Notes: generated by a model not told the origin, from the sequence alone. A stretch of 64,000 nucleotides of DNA from Micromonospora fulviviridis (GCF_014648395.1 NZ_BMRA01000001.1:186001-250000); one strand, 5' to 3'. Shown: positions 31,093-40,847, counted from the stretch's first letter. Translations and numbers: made by a program.

Positions 31093-31911
31093 TCAGCCCT
31101 TGAACATCTCGTAGATGCTGGCGGGCGCCTCGACGACCTGGGCGGCCGGCGGGGCCTGCACCGCGGTGGCGGTGCCGTAGTCGGCGTAGGTGACGGTCAC
31201 GGTCTGCGCCTCGGCGGCGCCGGCGGCCGGCACCTGCACGGCGAACTCGGTGAGCCGGCCCTGCGCGTCGAGCTTGGCGGTGAACGGCACGGCGGTGGCC
31301 TTGGTGCCGAGGGCCTTGACGGTCTCGGCGTCGAGCAGGTCCGAGTCGGCGGCCTTGCTGGCGTCGATGGTGCCCTCGTAGCTGCCCTCACCCGTCTTCT
31401 TGACGTCGGTGATCGCCTTGATCATCTTGTCGCTGCCGGCCGGGTCCACGTCGCTGAAGTCGAAGTTCAGCTCCTTGGCGTCCTTGATCCGGGTCCGGTC
31501 CAGGTGCTGGTACTTGCCCTTGGTCGCCTTGAAGCCCGGGATGGCGTCGGCCATCGCGCCGTCCAGGTCGAGCTTGAGCCAGCTGTCGGTGTCGATGAAC
31601 ACCAGGTGCATGCTCATCGAGATGTCGTCGGCGGCGGACGCGCCGCTGGACATCTTCATCTCCGCGCTCTTGGACGGCATGTGCACCTTGCCGTCCCCGT
31701 TGAACTCGCCACCCTTGATGGCGAAGCTGAAGTTGCCCTGCTGGATCTCCTTGGTGGAGGCGGCCAGTGCCTCCTTCGGGTCCGCGGGCACCGCCGGGGC
31801 GGTGGACTTGCTGTCGGCGGTCGGCGAGTCGGCCTCGGTCTTGCAGGCGGCCAGACCGGGGACGAACAGGGCAGCGGCGAGGACGCCGACGCTCCACCGT
31901 CGAATGTTCAC
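31093..31911 (-). CDS. LppX/LprAFG-like lipoprotein, paralogue 2
   Basis: 272-residue lipoprotein sharing layout and many segments with the gene at 30025: lipobox LFVPGLAAC (Cys23), GNFSFAIKGGEFNGDG, DSWLKLDLDG, GKYQHLDRTRIKD, YEGTIDASKAADS and the C-terminal QVVEAPASIYEMF. The pair is a tandem duplication separated by 228 bases, long enough for its own promoter. GTG start. An envelope lipid-carrier role is inferred from the fold family. Confidence 0.88.
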   Translation of the reverse strand: MNIRRWSVGVLAAALFVPGLAACKTEADSPTADSKSTAPAVPADPKEALAASTKEIQQGNFSFAIKGGEFNGDGKVHMPSKSAEMKMSSGASAADDISMSMHLVFIDTDSWLKLDLDGAMADAIPGFKATKGKYQHLDRTRIKDAKELNFDFSDVDPAGSDKMIKAITDVKKTGEGSYEGTIDASKAADSDLLDAETVKALGTKATAVPFTAKLDAQGRLTEFAVQVPAAGAAEAQTVTVTYADYGTATAVQAPPAAQVVEAPASIYEMFKG

Positions 31912-32024
31912 GGCTATCTCTTTCCGGTTGCTGTCCGGGACGCGTCACGCGTACCGGTTTGTCGGGCCCGGGCAGCGTAGCGGAAACGGTGCCGGCCCCG
32001 GGGGGCAGCGGCGGCGGGAGCGGG

Positions 32025-32720
32025 TCAGCGCAGCGAGGTGGCCAGCTCGCGCAGCTCCGCCTCCCCGGCGTCACCCACCACGATCACCGTGCGGTTCGGC
32101 TCCAGCAGGACGAGGGCCTGCTCGTTGCCCCGGGCCGTGTACCGCTGCCAGCTCACGCCGCCGGGCAGGTCGGCCGGACCCTGCGGCTGGCCGCCGCTCA
32201 GCTCGGCCGGCAGCAGCTTCTCCGCCGGCACGTTGCTCTCCACCAGCTGCGCGCCCCGGCCCTCCGGGGTCAGGTAGCCGATGCGCAGCGTGCCGCCGCC
32301 GGACTCGGTCTGGTAGCGGGCGCTGACCGTACGCCAGTCGGAGCCGAGTCCGCGCGGCTCGGCGACCGGGAAGGCGTTGGCCGCGCGGGCCTGCTCGACG
32401 GCGGGCGCGGGGTCGACGGTGACCGGGTCATCCCCGCCGAGGAAACCCCGGTAGAACGCGATCAGCAGGGCGATCGGGACCAGCAGCACCAGCAGCGAGA
32501 GGGCCATGTCCTTCGGCGACCGCTCGGACCGGGCCTTCTCCTTCCGTGCGGGCGGGGCGGGATGCTCGCCGGCGTCGGCCGGCGGCACGGGCCCGGTCGG
32601 CTCGACCAGGGCCGGTTCCCCGGCGGGCGGGGTCGCCCCGGCGGTCGGTCGCACCGGCGGCTGGCCGTCCGGCGGGGTGACGTCGGTCGGTACGCGGTCG
32701 GCAGGCTGTGCGGGTTCCAC
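32025..32720 (-). CDS. DUF4245 membrane protein
   Basis: 231-residue bitopic protein. A long Pro-rich cytoplasmic N-terminus (about 1-68) precedes one transmembrane helix (MALSLLVLLVPIALLIAFY) and an extracytoplasmic DUF4245 domain (LGSDWRTVSARYQTESGGGT, GGVSWQRYTARGNEQALVL). The function is unknown, but the gene is conserved next to glpX in actinobacteria (Rv1100/Rv1099c). A GAGAAT hexamer 6 bases before the GTG is a weak leaderless -10. It is divergent from glpX. Confidence 0.88.
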   Translation of the reverse strand: MEPAQPADRVPTDVTPPDGQPPVRPTAGATPPAGEPALVEPTGPVPPADAGEHPAPPARKEKARSERSPKDMALSLLVLLVPIALLIAFYRGFLGGDDPVTVDPAPAVEQARAANAFPVAEPRGLGSDWRTVSARYQTESGGGTLRIGYLTPEGRGAQLVESNVPAEKLLPAELSGGQPQGPADLPGGVSWQRYTARGNEQALVLLEPNRTVIVVGDAGEAELRELATSLR

Positions 32721-32879
32721 CCAGCCATTCTCGCAGCCGTCCGAGTGACGTGATCCTGGCCTCCTCCGCCCCGCTCCGCCGTCGAACCTGAGATCGTGTG
32801 AGGATCAGCGACAAAACCGGCGGCGGCGACGGCCGCATCCCGCCGGTCCACCCCGCAACGTCGCGAGGAGGAAGCCGTG

Positions 32880-33911
32880 ATGACAACCACCAGGACGCGG
32901 ACCCCGCAGGACCTCGACCGTAACCTCGCCCTCGATCTGGTCCGGGTCACCGAGGCCGCGGCCATGGCCGCCGGTCGCTGGGTCGGCCGGGGCGACAAGG
33001 AGGGCGGCGACGGTGCCGCCGTCGACGCCATGCGCAAGCTGATCAACTCGATCCCCATGCGCGGCGTCGTGGTGATCGGCGAGGGCGAGAAGGACAACGC
33101 CCCGATGCTCTTCAACGGCGAGGAGGTCGGCGACGGGACGGGTCCCGAGGTGGACGTGGCGGTCGACCCGATCGACGGCACCACGCTGATGAGCAAGGGC
33201 ATGCCGAACGCCCTCGCGGTGCTCGCGGTGGCCGAGCGGGGCGCGATGTTCGACCCGAGCGCCGTCTTCTACATGGAGAAGCTCGCCGTCGGCCCGATGT
33301 ACGCCGACGTGGTCGACATCAACGCCGGCGTGGCCGAGAACATCCGCCGGATCGCCAAGGTCAAGGGCACCGACCCCGCCGAGGTGACGGTCTGCGTGCT
33401 GGACCGGTCGCGCCACGACGACCTGGTGAAGCAGATCCGGCGGACCGGGGCGGGCATCCGGTTCATCTCCGACGGCGACATCGCCGGCGCCATCGCGGCC
33501 GCCCGGGGCGAGTCGGACGTCGACGTGCTCATGGGCATCGGCGGCACCCCGGAGGGCATCACGGCGGCCTGCGCGCTGAAGTGCATGGGCGGCATGATGC
33601 AGGCCAAGCTCTGGCCCAAGGACGCGCAGGAGCGGGAGAAGGCGCTGGCCGCCGGGCACGACCTGGACCGGGTGCTCTTCACCGACGACCTGGTCACCGG
33701 CGACAACTGCTTCTTCGTGGCCACCGGCGTCACCTCCGGCGACCTGCTGCGCGGCGTGCGCTACCGGGCGGGCGGGGCGTACACCCAGTCGATCGTGATG
33801 CGGTCCAAGAGCGGCACGATCCGGGTGATCGACTCCTACCACCGGCTGGAGAAGCTGGCGCTCTACTCGGCGGTCGACTTCGACGGGCGCCCCCTGGCCG
33901 AGCAGGAGTGA
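32880..33911 (+). CDS. glpX: Class II fructose-1,6-bisphosphatase
   Basis: 343-residue GlpX converting fructose 1,6-bisphosphate to fructose 6-phosphate, the key gluconeogenic phosphatase of actinobacteria. Visible are [20 protein letters not shown], the metal site [31 protein letters not shown] and [20 protein letters not shown] lies upstream; both the GTG at 32877 and the adjacent ATG at 32880 are possible starts, and ATG is chosen for better spacing. The stop overlaps the next gene (GTGA). Confidence 0.96.
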   Translation: MTTTRTRTPQDLDRNLALDLVRVTEAAAMAAGRWVGRGDKEGGDGAAVDAMRKLINSIPMRGVVVIGEGEKDNAPMLFNGEEVGDGTGPEVDVAVDPIDGTTLMSKGMPNALAVLAVAERGAMFDPSAVFYMEKLAVGPMYADVVDINAGVAENIRRIAKVKGTDPAEVTVCVLDRSRHDDLVKQIRRTGAGIRFISDGDIAGAIAAARGESDVDVLMGIGGTPEGITAACALKCMGGMMQAKLWPKDAQEREKALAAGHDLDRVLFTDDLVTGDNCFFVATGVTSGDLLRGVRYRAGGAYTQSIVMRSKSGTIRVIDSYHRLEKLALYSAVDFDGRPLAEQE

Positions 33912-34909
33912 CCGCGACCGGGACGGCGGCGCCCCCGACGCTGTCGACCACGCGGCGAATCGCCGGCACCGGGCTGGCCACCGCCTCGGGGGTCGCGGTG
34001 GCCGTCCAGTCCCGGATCAACGGCGAACTCGGCGTACGGCTGGCGGACGGGATCGCCGCCGCGGTGGTCTCGTTCGGCGTGGGCCTGCTGGTGCTGCTCG
34101 TGCTGGTCCCCGCCACCCCCGCTGGCCGGCGGGGGCTGGCGGCCCTGCGGGCCGCGCTCCGGGACGGCTCGCTGCGCCCGTGGCAGTGCCTCGGCGGGGT
34201 CTGCGGCGCCTTCCTGGTCGCCACGCAGGGGCTGACCATCGGCACCCTCGGCGTGGCGGTGTTCACGGTCGCCGTGGTGGCCGGGCAGACCGGCAGCAGC
34301 CTGCTGGTCGACCGGGCCGGCATCGGCCCGACCGGCCGGCAGCCGGTCACCCCGAACCGGCTGGTCGGCGCGGTGCTCACCGTGCTGGCCGTGCTGCTGG
34401 CGGTGGGCGACCGGCTCGGCGATCCGGGCGCACTGGCGCTGGCCCTGCTGCCGCTGGCCGCCGGGGTGGGCATCGCCTGGCAGCAGGCGGTGAACGGCCG
34501 GGTACGGGGGGCGGCCGGCAGCGCCATGACCGCCACGCTGGTCAACTTCACCGTCGGGACGGTGGCGCTGCTCGCCACCTTCGCGGTGGAGGTCGCCGTC
34601 CGGGGCCGCCCGGCCGGGAGTTTCCCGGCCGAGCCGTGGCTCTACGTGGGTGGCCCCATCGGCATCGTGTTCATCGCGCTGGCCGCCGCCATCGTCCGGT
34701 TCACCGGCGTGCTCCTGCTCGGCCTGGCCACCATCGCCGGGCAGGTCGTCGGCGCCGTCCTGCTGGACGTGCTGCTGCCCACCGCAGCCTCCCACCCGAC
34801 GCCGACCACCCTGCTGGGGGCCGGGCTGACCCTGGTCGCGGTGCTGGTCGCCGCCCTCGGACCGCCCCCGCGGCCGGTCATCCGCGCAGCGCCGCCACCG
34901 TCTCCTTGA
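33908..34909 (+). CDS. DMT-type transporter, YdcZ/DUF606-like tandem repeat protein
   Basis: 333-residue membrane protein with about 10 helices in two similar halves. The first half begins [21 protein letters not shown] and the second has [20 protein letters not shown]; this N-G-x-L/V-R duplication is typical of the DMT-superfamily YdcZ group. The substrate is unknown. The GTG start overlaps the glpX stop by 4 bases, giving translational coupling. The 3' end overlaps the convergent epimerase gene by 32 bases. Confidence 0.85.
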   Translation: MTATGTAAPPTLSTTRRIAGTGLATASGVAVAVQSRINGELGVRLADGIAAAVVSFGVGLLVLLVLVPATPAGRRGLAALRAALRDGSLRPWQCLGGVCGAFLVATQGLTIGTLGVAVFTVAVVAGQTGSSLLVDRAGIGPTGRQPVTPNRLVGAVLTVLAVLLAVGDRLGDPGALALALLPLAAGVGIAWQQAVNGRVRGAAGSAMTATLVNFTVGTVALLATFAVEVAVRGRPAGSFPAEPWLYVGGPIGIVFIALAAAIVRFTGVLLLGLATIAGQVVGAVLLDVLLPTAASHPTPTTLLGAGLTLVAVLVAALGPPPRPVIRAAPPPSP

Positions 34910-35795
34910 CCACCCGGTCCAGCGGCGTCGGCTCGACGCCGAGGGTGGCGGTGGCGGCGGTCGAGTCCAGCACGTACGGCCGGTCGAACTGATAGGCGGT
35001 CTCCCGCAGTTCGCGGGCGAACGGGTTGGCCAGCCCGGCGACCCAGAGCATCGGGTACGGCATCCGGATCAGTCGCGGCGCCGGCGCACCGACCAGGGCC
35101 GCCGCCCGCCCGGCCAGGTCCCGCATCGACACCGCGGGGGCGCTGGGCACGTGCCAGGCCCGCCCCCAGGCCCGCTCGTCGGTCGCGGCGGCGACGAGGG
35201 TACGGGCGACGTCGGGGATGTACGTCCACGTGTGCGGGGCGTCCCAGTCGACCGGCAGGAACACCCGCTGCCCGGCGAGCACCCGGGGCAGCACCATCAT
35301 GGCCAGCGAGGTGCCGTCCGCGCCGACGTAGTCGGAGCCGCGTACCTCGGTGATCCGGGCCCGGCCGGCGCGGTGCGCGGCCAGCGCGTCGGCCCACATC
35401 CGGTTGCGTACCCGCCCCTTGGTGCCGGTCGAGGCGAGCGGGGTCGCCTCGGTCATCGGGGCGTCGACCGGGCCGTACCCGTAGAGGTTGCCGACCGTGG
35501 CGAGCACCGCGCCGGTCCGCTCGGCGGCGGTGAGCAGGGCGGCGGCCAGCGGCGGCCAGTCCAGCGGCCACCGGTGGTACGCCGGGTTGGCGCAGTTGTA
35601 CAGCGCCGCCGCCCCCTCGGTCAGCGCGGTCAGCCGCTCGGCGTCGGCGGCGTCGGCGGCGATCCGCTCGATCGCGGGGTGCGCGGGCCCGGTGCCGCGG
35701 CGGGTCACCACCCGTACCCGCTCGCCGCGCTCGGCGAGGAGGCGGGCGGTGGCGGTGCCGACGGGTCCGGCGCCGACGATCACGTGCAGGGCCAT
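34878..35795 (-). CDS. NAD-dependent epimerase/dehydratase family protein
   Basis: 305-residue Rossmann-fold protein of the extended SDR/atypical epimerase type. The nucleotide motif is MALHVIVGAGPVGTATARLL. A YxxxK pair is not evident; the protein has SDYVGADGTSLAMMVLPRVL instead, so it may be an atypical SDR. It is divergent from a TetR regulator, and the shared upstream region carries two matching operator palindromes, so it is probably the regulated target. Confidence 0.88.
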   Translation of the reverse strand: MALHVIVGAGPVGTATARLLAERGERVRVVTRRGTGPAHPAIERIAADAADAERLTALTEGAAALYNCANPAYHRWPLDWPPLAAALLTAAERTGAVLATVGNLYGYGPVDAPMTEATPLASTGTKGRVRNRMWADALAAHRAGRARITEVRGSDYVGADGTSLAMMVLPRVLAGQRVFLPVDWDAPHTWTYIPDVARTLVAAATDERAWGRAWHVPSAPAVSMRDLAGRAAALVGAPAPRLIRMPYPMLWVAGLANPFARELRETAYQFDRPYVLDSTAATATLGVEPTPLDRVVKETVAALRG

Positions 35796-35828
35796 GGGGG
35801 GCCACCCTTCGAAGCAGGAGTTCGATAT

Positions 35829-35843
35829 GAGAGCACCGCTCTC
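35829..35843. promoter_or_regulatory. TetR-type operator candidate 1
   Basis: GAGAGCACCGCTCTC is a perfect inverted repeat (6-base arms, 3-base centre) 34 bases upstream of the epimerase start. Its core recurs at 35880. Confidence 0.65.
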
Positions 35844-35879
35844 GCAACAGAGCATGACGGATGCGGACCACTTTCGTCA

Positions 35880-35892
35880 AGAGCACTGCTCT
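35880..35892. promoter_or_regulatory. TetR-type operator candidate 2
   Basis: AGAGCACTGCTCT repeats the core of the site at 35829, centred 50 bases away and about 47 bases before the regulator start. Confidence 0.62.
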
Positions 35893-35920
35893 CGGTTTTG
35901 ATTGGCGCTCTCATCCGTGG

Positions 35921-35926
35921 CAGAGT
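35921..35926 (+). promoter_or_regulatory. Possible -10 hexamer of the TetR gene
   Basis: CAGAGT lies 6 bases before the ATG, at the leaderless distance seen elsewhere in the window, although the first base differs from TANNNT. The GGAGG between it and the ATG is too close to serve as a ribosome binding site. Confidence 0.35.
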
Positions 35927-35932
35927 GGAGGC

Positions 35933-36625
35933 ATGGTCGCTCCCTCGCTCCGCGCCCGGGTCCGCGCCGGAATGATCGACGAGATCAAGGCCGTCGCCCG
36001 CCGCCACCTGGCCACCGACGGCGCGAACCTCTCGCTCCGCGCGGTCGCCCGGGACATGGGCATGGTCTCCTCGGCGATCTACCGCTACTTCCCCAGCCGC
36101 GACGACCTGCTCACCGCGCTGATCCTCGACGCGTACGAGGCGCTCGGCGACGCCGTGGAGGCGGCCGACGCCAGCACCGACCGCGCCGACCTGCGCGGGC
36201 GCTGGCACGCCGCCTGCCGGGCCGCCCGGTCCTGGGCGCTCGCCCACCCCGCCGAGTACGCCCTGCTCTACGGCAGCCCCGTCCCCGGCTACGCGGCCCC
36301 GGACGACACCGTGGCGCCGGCCCAGCGCCCCCCGGTGACCCTGGTCGGCATCCTCCGCGACGGGGTGGCCGCCGGGCTGCTCGCCCCGTCGGGCGAGGAG
36401 CTGCCCGAGCCGCTGCGGTCGGATGTGGCCGAGCTGGCCGCCCTGCTGGCCGTGGACCTGCCGCCCGCCCTGCTGGCGCGAGGCATGGCCGGCTGGACGC
36501 AGCTCTTCGGGTTGATCAGCTTCGAGCTGTTCGGCCGGATCAACCGGACGCTGCCGCACCGCGACGAGTACTTCGACCACCAGACCGGGCTGATGGCCGA
36601 CCTGATCGGCCTGCCCGCCGCCTGA
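35933..36625 (+). CDS. TetR/AcrR family transcriptional regulator
   Basis: 230-residue regulator. The helix-turn-helix is at about 24-50 (NLSLRAVARDMGMVSSAIYR followed by YFPSRDDLLTALI), and a helical ligand-binding domain follows, with DLRGRWHAACRAARSWALAH. The ATG at 35933 starts just before RARVRAGMIDEIKAVARRHL, the usual first helix. Two near-identical palindromes lie between it and the divergent epimerase gene, so it probably represses both. The ligand is unknown. Confidence 0.93.
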   Translation: MVAPSLRARVRAGMIDEIKAVARRHLATDGANLSLRAVARDMGMVSSAIYRYFPSRDDLLTALILDAYEALGDAVEAADASTDRADLRGRWHAACRAARSWALAHPAEYALLYGSPVPGYAAPDDTVAPAQRPPVTLVGILRDGVAAGLLAPSGEELPEPLRSDVAELAALLAVDLPPALLARGMAGWTQLFGLISFELFGRINRTLPHRDEYFDHQTGLMADLIGLPAA

Positions 36626-36641
36626 TCCCGGCGGCAACGGG

Positions 36642-37610
36642 TCAGGTGCCGTCGGACGAGTGGCCGGGGAACAGGTGGGCACTCGGGTCGATGACGACGG
36701 CCGCGTTGTTGATCGCGGTGGCCGCCTCGCCGAAACCGGTGGCGATCAGCCGGACCTTGCCCGGGTAGTCGGTGATGTCCCCGGCCGCGAAGACCCGGGG
36801 CAGGTTGGTGGCCATCGCGCTGTCCACCACGATGTGCCGCCGGTCCAGGTTCAGCCCCCACTCGGCGAGCGGGCCCAGGTCGGCGGTGAACCCGAGCGCG
36901 GCGACCACGGTGTCCACCGGCAGCGTCTCCACCGCGCCGCCGCGTACGGTCAGCTCGGCGCCGGTGACCCGGTCCTCCCCGTACAGCCGGCTCACCTCGG
37001 CGTTGACCACGATCCGCACCGGCAGCGCGTGCACCCGGTCGACGGTCGAGGCGTGCGCGCGGAACCGGTCCCGCCGGTGCACCAGGGTCACCGAGCGGGC
37101 GATCGGGGCCAGCGTCACCGCCCAGTCGAACGCCGAGTCGCCGCCGCCCACGATGAGCACGTCCCGCCCGGTCAGCTCGGTCGGCTGCGGCACGAAGTAG
37201 ACGATGCCGGCGCCCACGAAGCTGTCGGCCACCGGCAGCGGGCGCGGGCTGAAGCTGCCCAGCCCGCCGGTGACCACCACGGCGCCGCAGAAAAGCTGGT
37301 CACCGCCGGCCAGCCCGAGCACCGGCCGCCCGTCCAGGTACGACAGCTTCTCCGCGCGCACCCCCAGCAGGTACTCCGGGCGGAAGGGCGCGGCCTGGGC
37401 GACCAGGTTGGCCACCAGCTCGCGCCCCTTGATGGCGGGGAACCCGGCGACGTCGAGGATGAGCTTCTCCGGGTACATGGCGGTGACCTGGCCACCCGGC
37501 TCGGGCAGCGCGTCGATCACGGCCACCGAGAGCCCGCGGAACCCGGCGTAGTAGGCGGCGAACAGCCCGGCGGGACCGGCCCCGATCACGGCGACATCGA
37601 CCTCGCGCAT
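36642..37610 (-). CDS. Ferredoxin/flavodoxin-NADP reductase, thioredoxin-reductase-like
   Basis: 322-residue flavoprotein. The FAD motif VAVIGAGPAGLFAAYYA, NADPH motif VLIVGGGDSAFDWAV and C-terminal FAD segment RVFAAGDITDYPGKVRLI match thioredoxin-reductase-fold ferredoxin-NADP reductases. The redox CxxC of true thioredoxin reductase is absent. It therefore probably transfers electrons between NADPH and ferredoxin or flavodoxin. The ATG at 37610 is the start of the FAD domain. It converges with the TetR gene. Confidence 0.92.
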   Translation of the reverse strand: MREVDVAVIGAGPAGLFAAYYAGFRGLSVAVIDALPEPGGQVTAMYPEKLILDVAGFPAIKGRELVANLVAQAAPFRPEYLLGVRAEKLSYLDGRPVLGLAGGDQLFCGAVVVTGGLGSFSPRPLPVADSFVGAGIVYFVPQPTELTGRDVLIVGGGDSAFDWAVTLAPIARSVTLVHRRDRFRAHASTVDRVHALPVRIVVNAEVSRLYGEDRVTGAELTVRGGAVETLPVDTVVAALGFTADLGPLAEWGLNLDRRHIVVDSAMATNLPRVFAAGDITDYPGKVRLIATGFGEAATAINNAAVVIDPSAHLFPGHSSDGT

Positions 37611-37716
37611 GGCGTACCGTCCCGTCACTTCGCCAGGGATCAACGCGTGCTGATCCCGACGGTAGGCGGGCCGGTGGCCGCGGGCAAGCATGTCCCGCCG
37701 GCGGGTGGACGTGCCG

Positions 37717-38379
37717 TCAGGGCGACGTGACCGGGGGTGACCCGAGCGGGTCCCGCCCCGCGATCTCGGCCCGGCGGCGGCGGAACAGGATCGCCGCGAC
37801 GACCCCGCCGAGCAGCCCGAACAGGTGCCCCTGCCAGGAGATGCGCTCGTCGGTGGGGAGGATGCCGAGCAGCTGCCAGCCGTAGAGCAGGCCGACCAGG
37901 AGCACCACGGCGAAGTTCCACCAGCTCCGCTCGACGATGCCGCGGGTGAGCAGGATGCCGAGATAGCCGAAGATCACTCCACTTGCACCGACCACCACCG
38001 AGTTGGGGGAGCCGGTGAACCACACCCCCAGGCCACTGACCAGGATGATCACCAGGGTGGACCAGAGGAACCGGCGGGTGCCGGCGGCCAGCACGAAGGT
38101 GCCGAGCAGGATCAGCGGGATGCTGTTGCTGTAGAGGTGGTTCCAGCCGGCGTGCAGGAACGGCGAGAAGAACACGCCGTCCAGCCCCTGGATGCGGTGC
38201 GGGATGATGCCGGCCGTGACGTCGAGGTCGGCGTTCAGGCCGACGTCGACGGCTTCGACGAGGAACAGCACCGGCACTATCGCGCACATGGCGACGAAGG
38301 CACGGCCGAGGGAGGCGTAGAACGCCTCGGTGCCGAACCGGTGTGGGTCGCCGCCCGTCGGGCCGTCGTGCCAGGTCAT
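37717..38379 (-). CDS. Rhomboid-family intramembrane serine protease
   Basis: 220-residue polytopic membrane protease with about six helices. The catalytic dyad is Ser133 in VVVGASGVIFGYLG (GxSG) and His185 in ISWQGHLFGLLGG. HAGWNHLYSNSIPL carries the conserved His and Asn of the HxxxxH..N motif. All key residues are present, so activity is expected; the substrates are unknown. Confidence 0.94.
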   Translation of the reverse strand: MTWHDGPTGGDPHRFGTEAFYASLGRAFVAMCAIVPVLFLVEAVDVGLNADLDVTAGIIPHRIQGLDGVFFSPFLHAGWNHLYSNSIPLILLGTFVLAAGTRRFLWSTLVIILVSGLGVWFTGSPNSVVVGASGVIFGYLGILLTRGIVERSWWNFAVVLLVGLLYGWQLLGILPTDERISWQGHLFGLLGGVVAAILFRRRRAEIAGRDPLGSPPVTSP

Positions 38380-38478
38380 TCGTCAAGAGCTATCAGCAAT
38401 CGGGGCGCACCGCCACCCGGGCGCGCACGACGACGGCGGGGCGTGCGAATCTCCGCACGCCCCGCCGTCGATGTCCGA

Positions 38479-39159
38479 TCAGTACCAGCCGGTGCTCTGC
38501 GAGTGCGCCCAGGCGCCGCACGGGTCGTCGTAGCGGCCCTCGATGTAGCCGAGGCCCCACTTGATCTGGGTGGCCGGGTTGGTCTTCCAGTCGTCCGCCA
38601 CCGAGCCCATCTTGCTGCCCGGCAGGGCCTGCGGGATGCCGTAGGCGCCGGACCCCTCGTTGTAGGCCTTGTGGTTCCAGCCGCTCTCCTTGGTCCAGAG
38701 CTTGTCCAGACAGGGGAACTGGTCGATGCCGAAGCCCTCGTCGAGCATGATCGCGCAACCGATCTTGCGGTTGCCGCTGAACTCCTCGCACGAGGACGGG
38801 ATCGGCCCGTCGTACGGCTTGGCCGCCGCCTTCTCCGCGGCCTCCCGCTCCTTCTTGCGGGACGCGGCCGCCGCCTCGGCCTCCTTGGCCCGCTCGGCGG
38901 CCTCCTTGGCCGCCGCGGCGGCCCGGAGCTTCGCCTGGTACTCGGCGGCCCGCTGCTTGGCCGACACCAGGCGGTGGTCGGCCTGGAGGTCGCGCTGGTA
39001 CGCGTACTCCGTCCGGTCGACCTTGAGGCCGACCTGCGCGGTCAGGCCCTGTTGCTGGGTCTGTCGGTCTTCGCCCAGGTAGAAACCACCGGCAACGCCC
39101 ACGGAGAGCAGCGCGACAGCGGCCGTACGGGCGCCGAACCGGCTCCACAGCCGACTCAC
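38479..39159 (-). CDS. Secreted lytic transglycosylase (SLT domain)
   Basis: 226-residue cell-wall enzyme. A signal or membrane segment (AAVALLSVGVAGGFYLG) is followed by a charged coiled coil rich in Ala, Lys and Glu (about 60-130). The C-terminal SLT-like lysozyme fold contains LWTKESGWNHKAYN, whose Glu is the catalytic acid, then GAYGIPQALPGSKM and IKWGLGYIEGRYDDPCGAW. Two Cys pairs may form disulfides. The GTG at 39159 is chosen because AGGGAC precedes it and the signal helix follows; earlier in-frame sequence is Arg-rich and not conserved-looking. The 275 bases upstream hold no other gene. Confidence 0.92.
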   Translation of the reverse strand: MSRLWSRFGARTAAVALLSVGVAGGFYLGEDRQTQQQGLTAQVGLKVDRTEYAYQRDLQADHRLVSAKQRAAEYQAKLRAAAAAKEAAERAKEAEAAAASRKKEREAAEKAAAKPYDGPIPSSCEEFSGNRKIGCAIMLDEGFGIDQFPCLDKLWTKESGWNHKAYNEGSGAYGIPQALPGSKMGSVADDWKTNPATQIKWGLGYIEGRYDDPCGAWAHSQSTGWY

Positions 39160-39434
39160 GAAGTGTCCCTTCGTCGGGGGCAAGGACACGGCGCGACGCG
39201 TGGCCCTGGAGCGGCCGCGCCGGCGCCGTGAGCGCCCCGACCCTCGCGGTCGCAGCCGACGCACCGGTGCTCGTGGCTCTCCGCCTACCGTGGCGAACGA
39301 TGCTCAACGATCTTGGTGGTGCTGAGGCGCTCGTTGGACACCATTGCGCACAGTGAGGCCGATGGGAAACCAAGGAGGCCAAATGTGATCTGCGCCACAA
39401 GGCGAAGACCCTCAAATCCGGGCAAACTTCCGCC

Positions 39435-40847
39435 TCAGAGCGGAATGTCCTCCAACAGATCGGTGACCATCGCGGCGATGGGAGAACGCTCCGAACGGCT
39501 GAGGGTGACGTGCGCGAAGAGGTGATGACCCTTCAGAGCCTCGATCACCGCGGTCACCCCGTCGTGCCGCCCGACCCGGAGGTTGTCCCGCTGCGCCACG
39601 TCGTGGGTGAGCACCACCCGCGAGCCCTGGCCGATCCGGGACAGCACGGTGAGCAGGACGCCGCGCTCCAGCGACTGCGCCTCGTCGACGATCACGAAGG
39701 CGTCGTGCAGGCTCCGGCCGCGGATGTGGGTCAGTGGCAGGACCTCCAGCAGGCCCCGCGAGGTGACCTCCTCCAGCACGTTCTCGTGCACCACCGAGCC
39801 GAGGGTGTCGAAGACGGCCTGGGCCCAGGGCGACATCTTCTCCGACTCCGAGCCGGGCAGGTAGCCCAGCTCCTGGCCGCCGACCGCGTACAACGGGCGG
39901 AACACGACGACCTTCTTGTGCCGGCGGCGCTCCATCACTGCCTCCAGGCCGGCGCAGAGCGCCAGCGCGGACTTGCCGGTGCCGGCCCGGCCACCCAGCG
40001 AGACGATCCCGATCGACTCGTCCAGCAGCAGGTCGAGCGCGACCCGCTGCTCGGCCGAGCGGCCGTGCACGCCGAACGCCTCCCGGTCGCCGCGGACCAG
40101 CCGGACGGTCTTGTCCGGCAGCACCCGGCCGAGCGCCGAGCCCCGCCCCGAGTGCAGCACCAGCCCGGTGTGGCAGGGCAGGCCGGCGGCGGCGTCGAGG
40201 TCGAGGGTCTCCCCCGCGTACAGCTGGCCGATCTCCTCCTCGGCCAGCTCCAGCTCGGCCATCCCGGTCCAGGTGGGGTCGCTGGCCTGACCGTGCCGGT
40301 ACTCGTCGGCCCGCAGGCCGACCGAGGCGGCCTTCACCCGCAGCGGCATGTCCTTGCTGACCAGGGTGACCTCGCGCCCCTCGGCGGCGAGGTTGAGCGC
40401 CACGGAGAGGATCCGGGCGTCGTTCGACTCGTTCCGGAACCCGGGCGGCAGCACCCCGTCGTCGGTGTGGTTCAACTCCACGCGGAGGGTGCCGCCCTGG
40501 TCGTTGGCGGGCACCGGCCGGTCCAGCCGGCCGTGCTCCACCCGCAGCTCGTCCAGCATGCGCAGTGACTGCCGGGCGAACCAGCCCAGCTCGGGGTGGT
40601 GGCGCTTGCCCTCCAGCTCGGAGATCACCACCAGCGGCAGCACCACCTCGTGCTCGGCGAAGCGGTGGAACGCCGCGGGGTCGGAGAGGAGGACCGAGGT
40701 GTCCAGGACGAAGGCCTGGCCGGCTGGTCGGGGCTCCTCGGTGCCGGCGGGCGCGGTGGCCGCGCGGCGCCCGCGGGTGGTCCGGCGGGTGGTGGCGGTC
40801 GCGGCCGGGGTCTGGTCGGCACCGGCGGGGGTACGGCGAGTGGTCAC
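39435..40847 (-). CDS. PIN-PhoH fusion ATPase/ribonuclease (PhoH2-type)
   Basis: 470-residue cytoplasmic protein with an N-terminal PIN ribonuclease domain ([13 protein letters not shown] with the first acidic residue; [13 protein letters not shown] and [14 protein letters not shown] with the others) fused to a PhoH ATPase. The Walker A is [13 protein letters not shown] (about 286) and Walker [17 protein letters not shown] (about 386). PhoH2 proteins act as RNA helicase-ribonucleases in mycobacteria. The disordered N-terminus (1-43) is Thr/Arg/Ala-rich. GTG start. Confidence 0.94.
   Translation of the reverse strand: MTTRRTPAGADQTPAATATTRRTTRGRRAATAPAGTEEPRPAGQAFVLDTSVLLSDPAAFHRFAEHEVVLPLVVISELEGKRHHPELGWFARQSLRMLDELRVEHGRLDRPVPANDQGGTLRVELNHTDDGVLPPGFRNESNDARILSVALNLAAEGREVTLVSKDMPLRVKAASVGLRADEYRHGQASDPTWTGMAELELAEEEIGQLYAGETLDLDAAAGLPCHTGLVLHSGRGSALGRVLPDKTVRLVRGDREAFGVHGRSAEQRVALDLLLDESIGIVSLGGRAGTGKSALALCAGLEAVMERRRHKKVVVFRPLYAVGGQELGYLPGSESEKMSPWAQAVFDTLGSVVHENVLEEVTSRGLLEVLPLTHIRGRSLHDAFVIVDEAQSLERGVLLTVLSRIGQGSRVVLTHDVAQRDNLRVGRHDGVTAVIEALKGHHLFAHVTLSRSERSPIAAMVTDLLEDIPL

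Noticed and set aside
33908..34909. Reading the DMT-type protein as a multidrug-resistance exporter
   Set aside because: The duplicated halves fit YdcZ/DUF606, not the four-helix SMR group; nothing indicates a drug substrate.
36642..37610. Calling the flavoprotein thioredoxin reductase
   Set aside because: The active-site CxxC between the NADPH and FAD segments is missing, so a ferredoxin-NADP reductase is the better call.
39160..39434. Possible c-di-AMP (ydaO-type) riboswitch upstream of the lytic transglycosylase
   Set aside because: Cell-wall hydrolase genes in actinobacteria often carry one and a GGTAGGCGG string is present, but the GGGGGACCC-type core and the expected stem order were not found.
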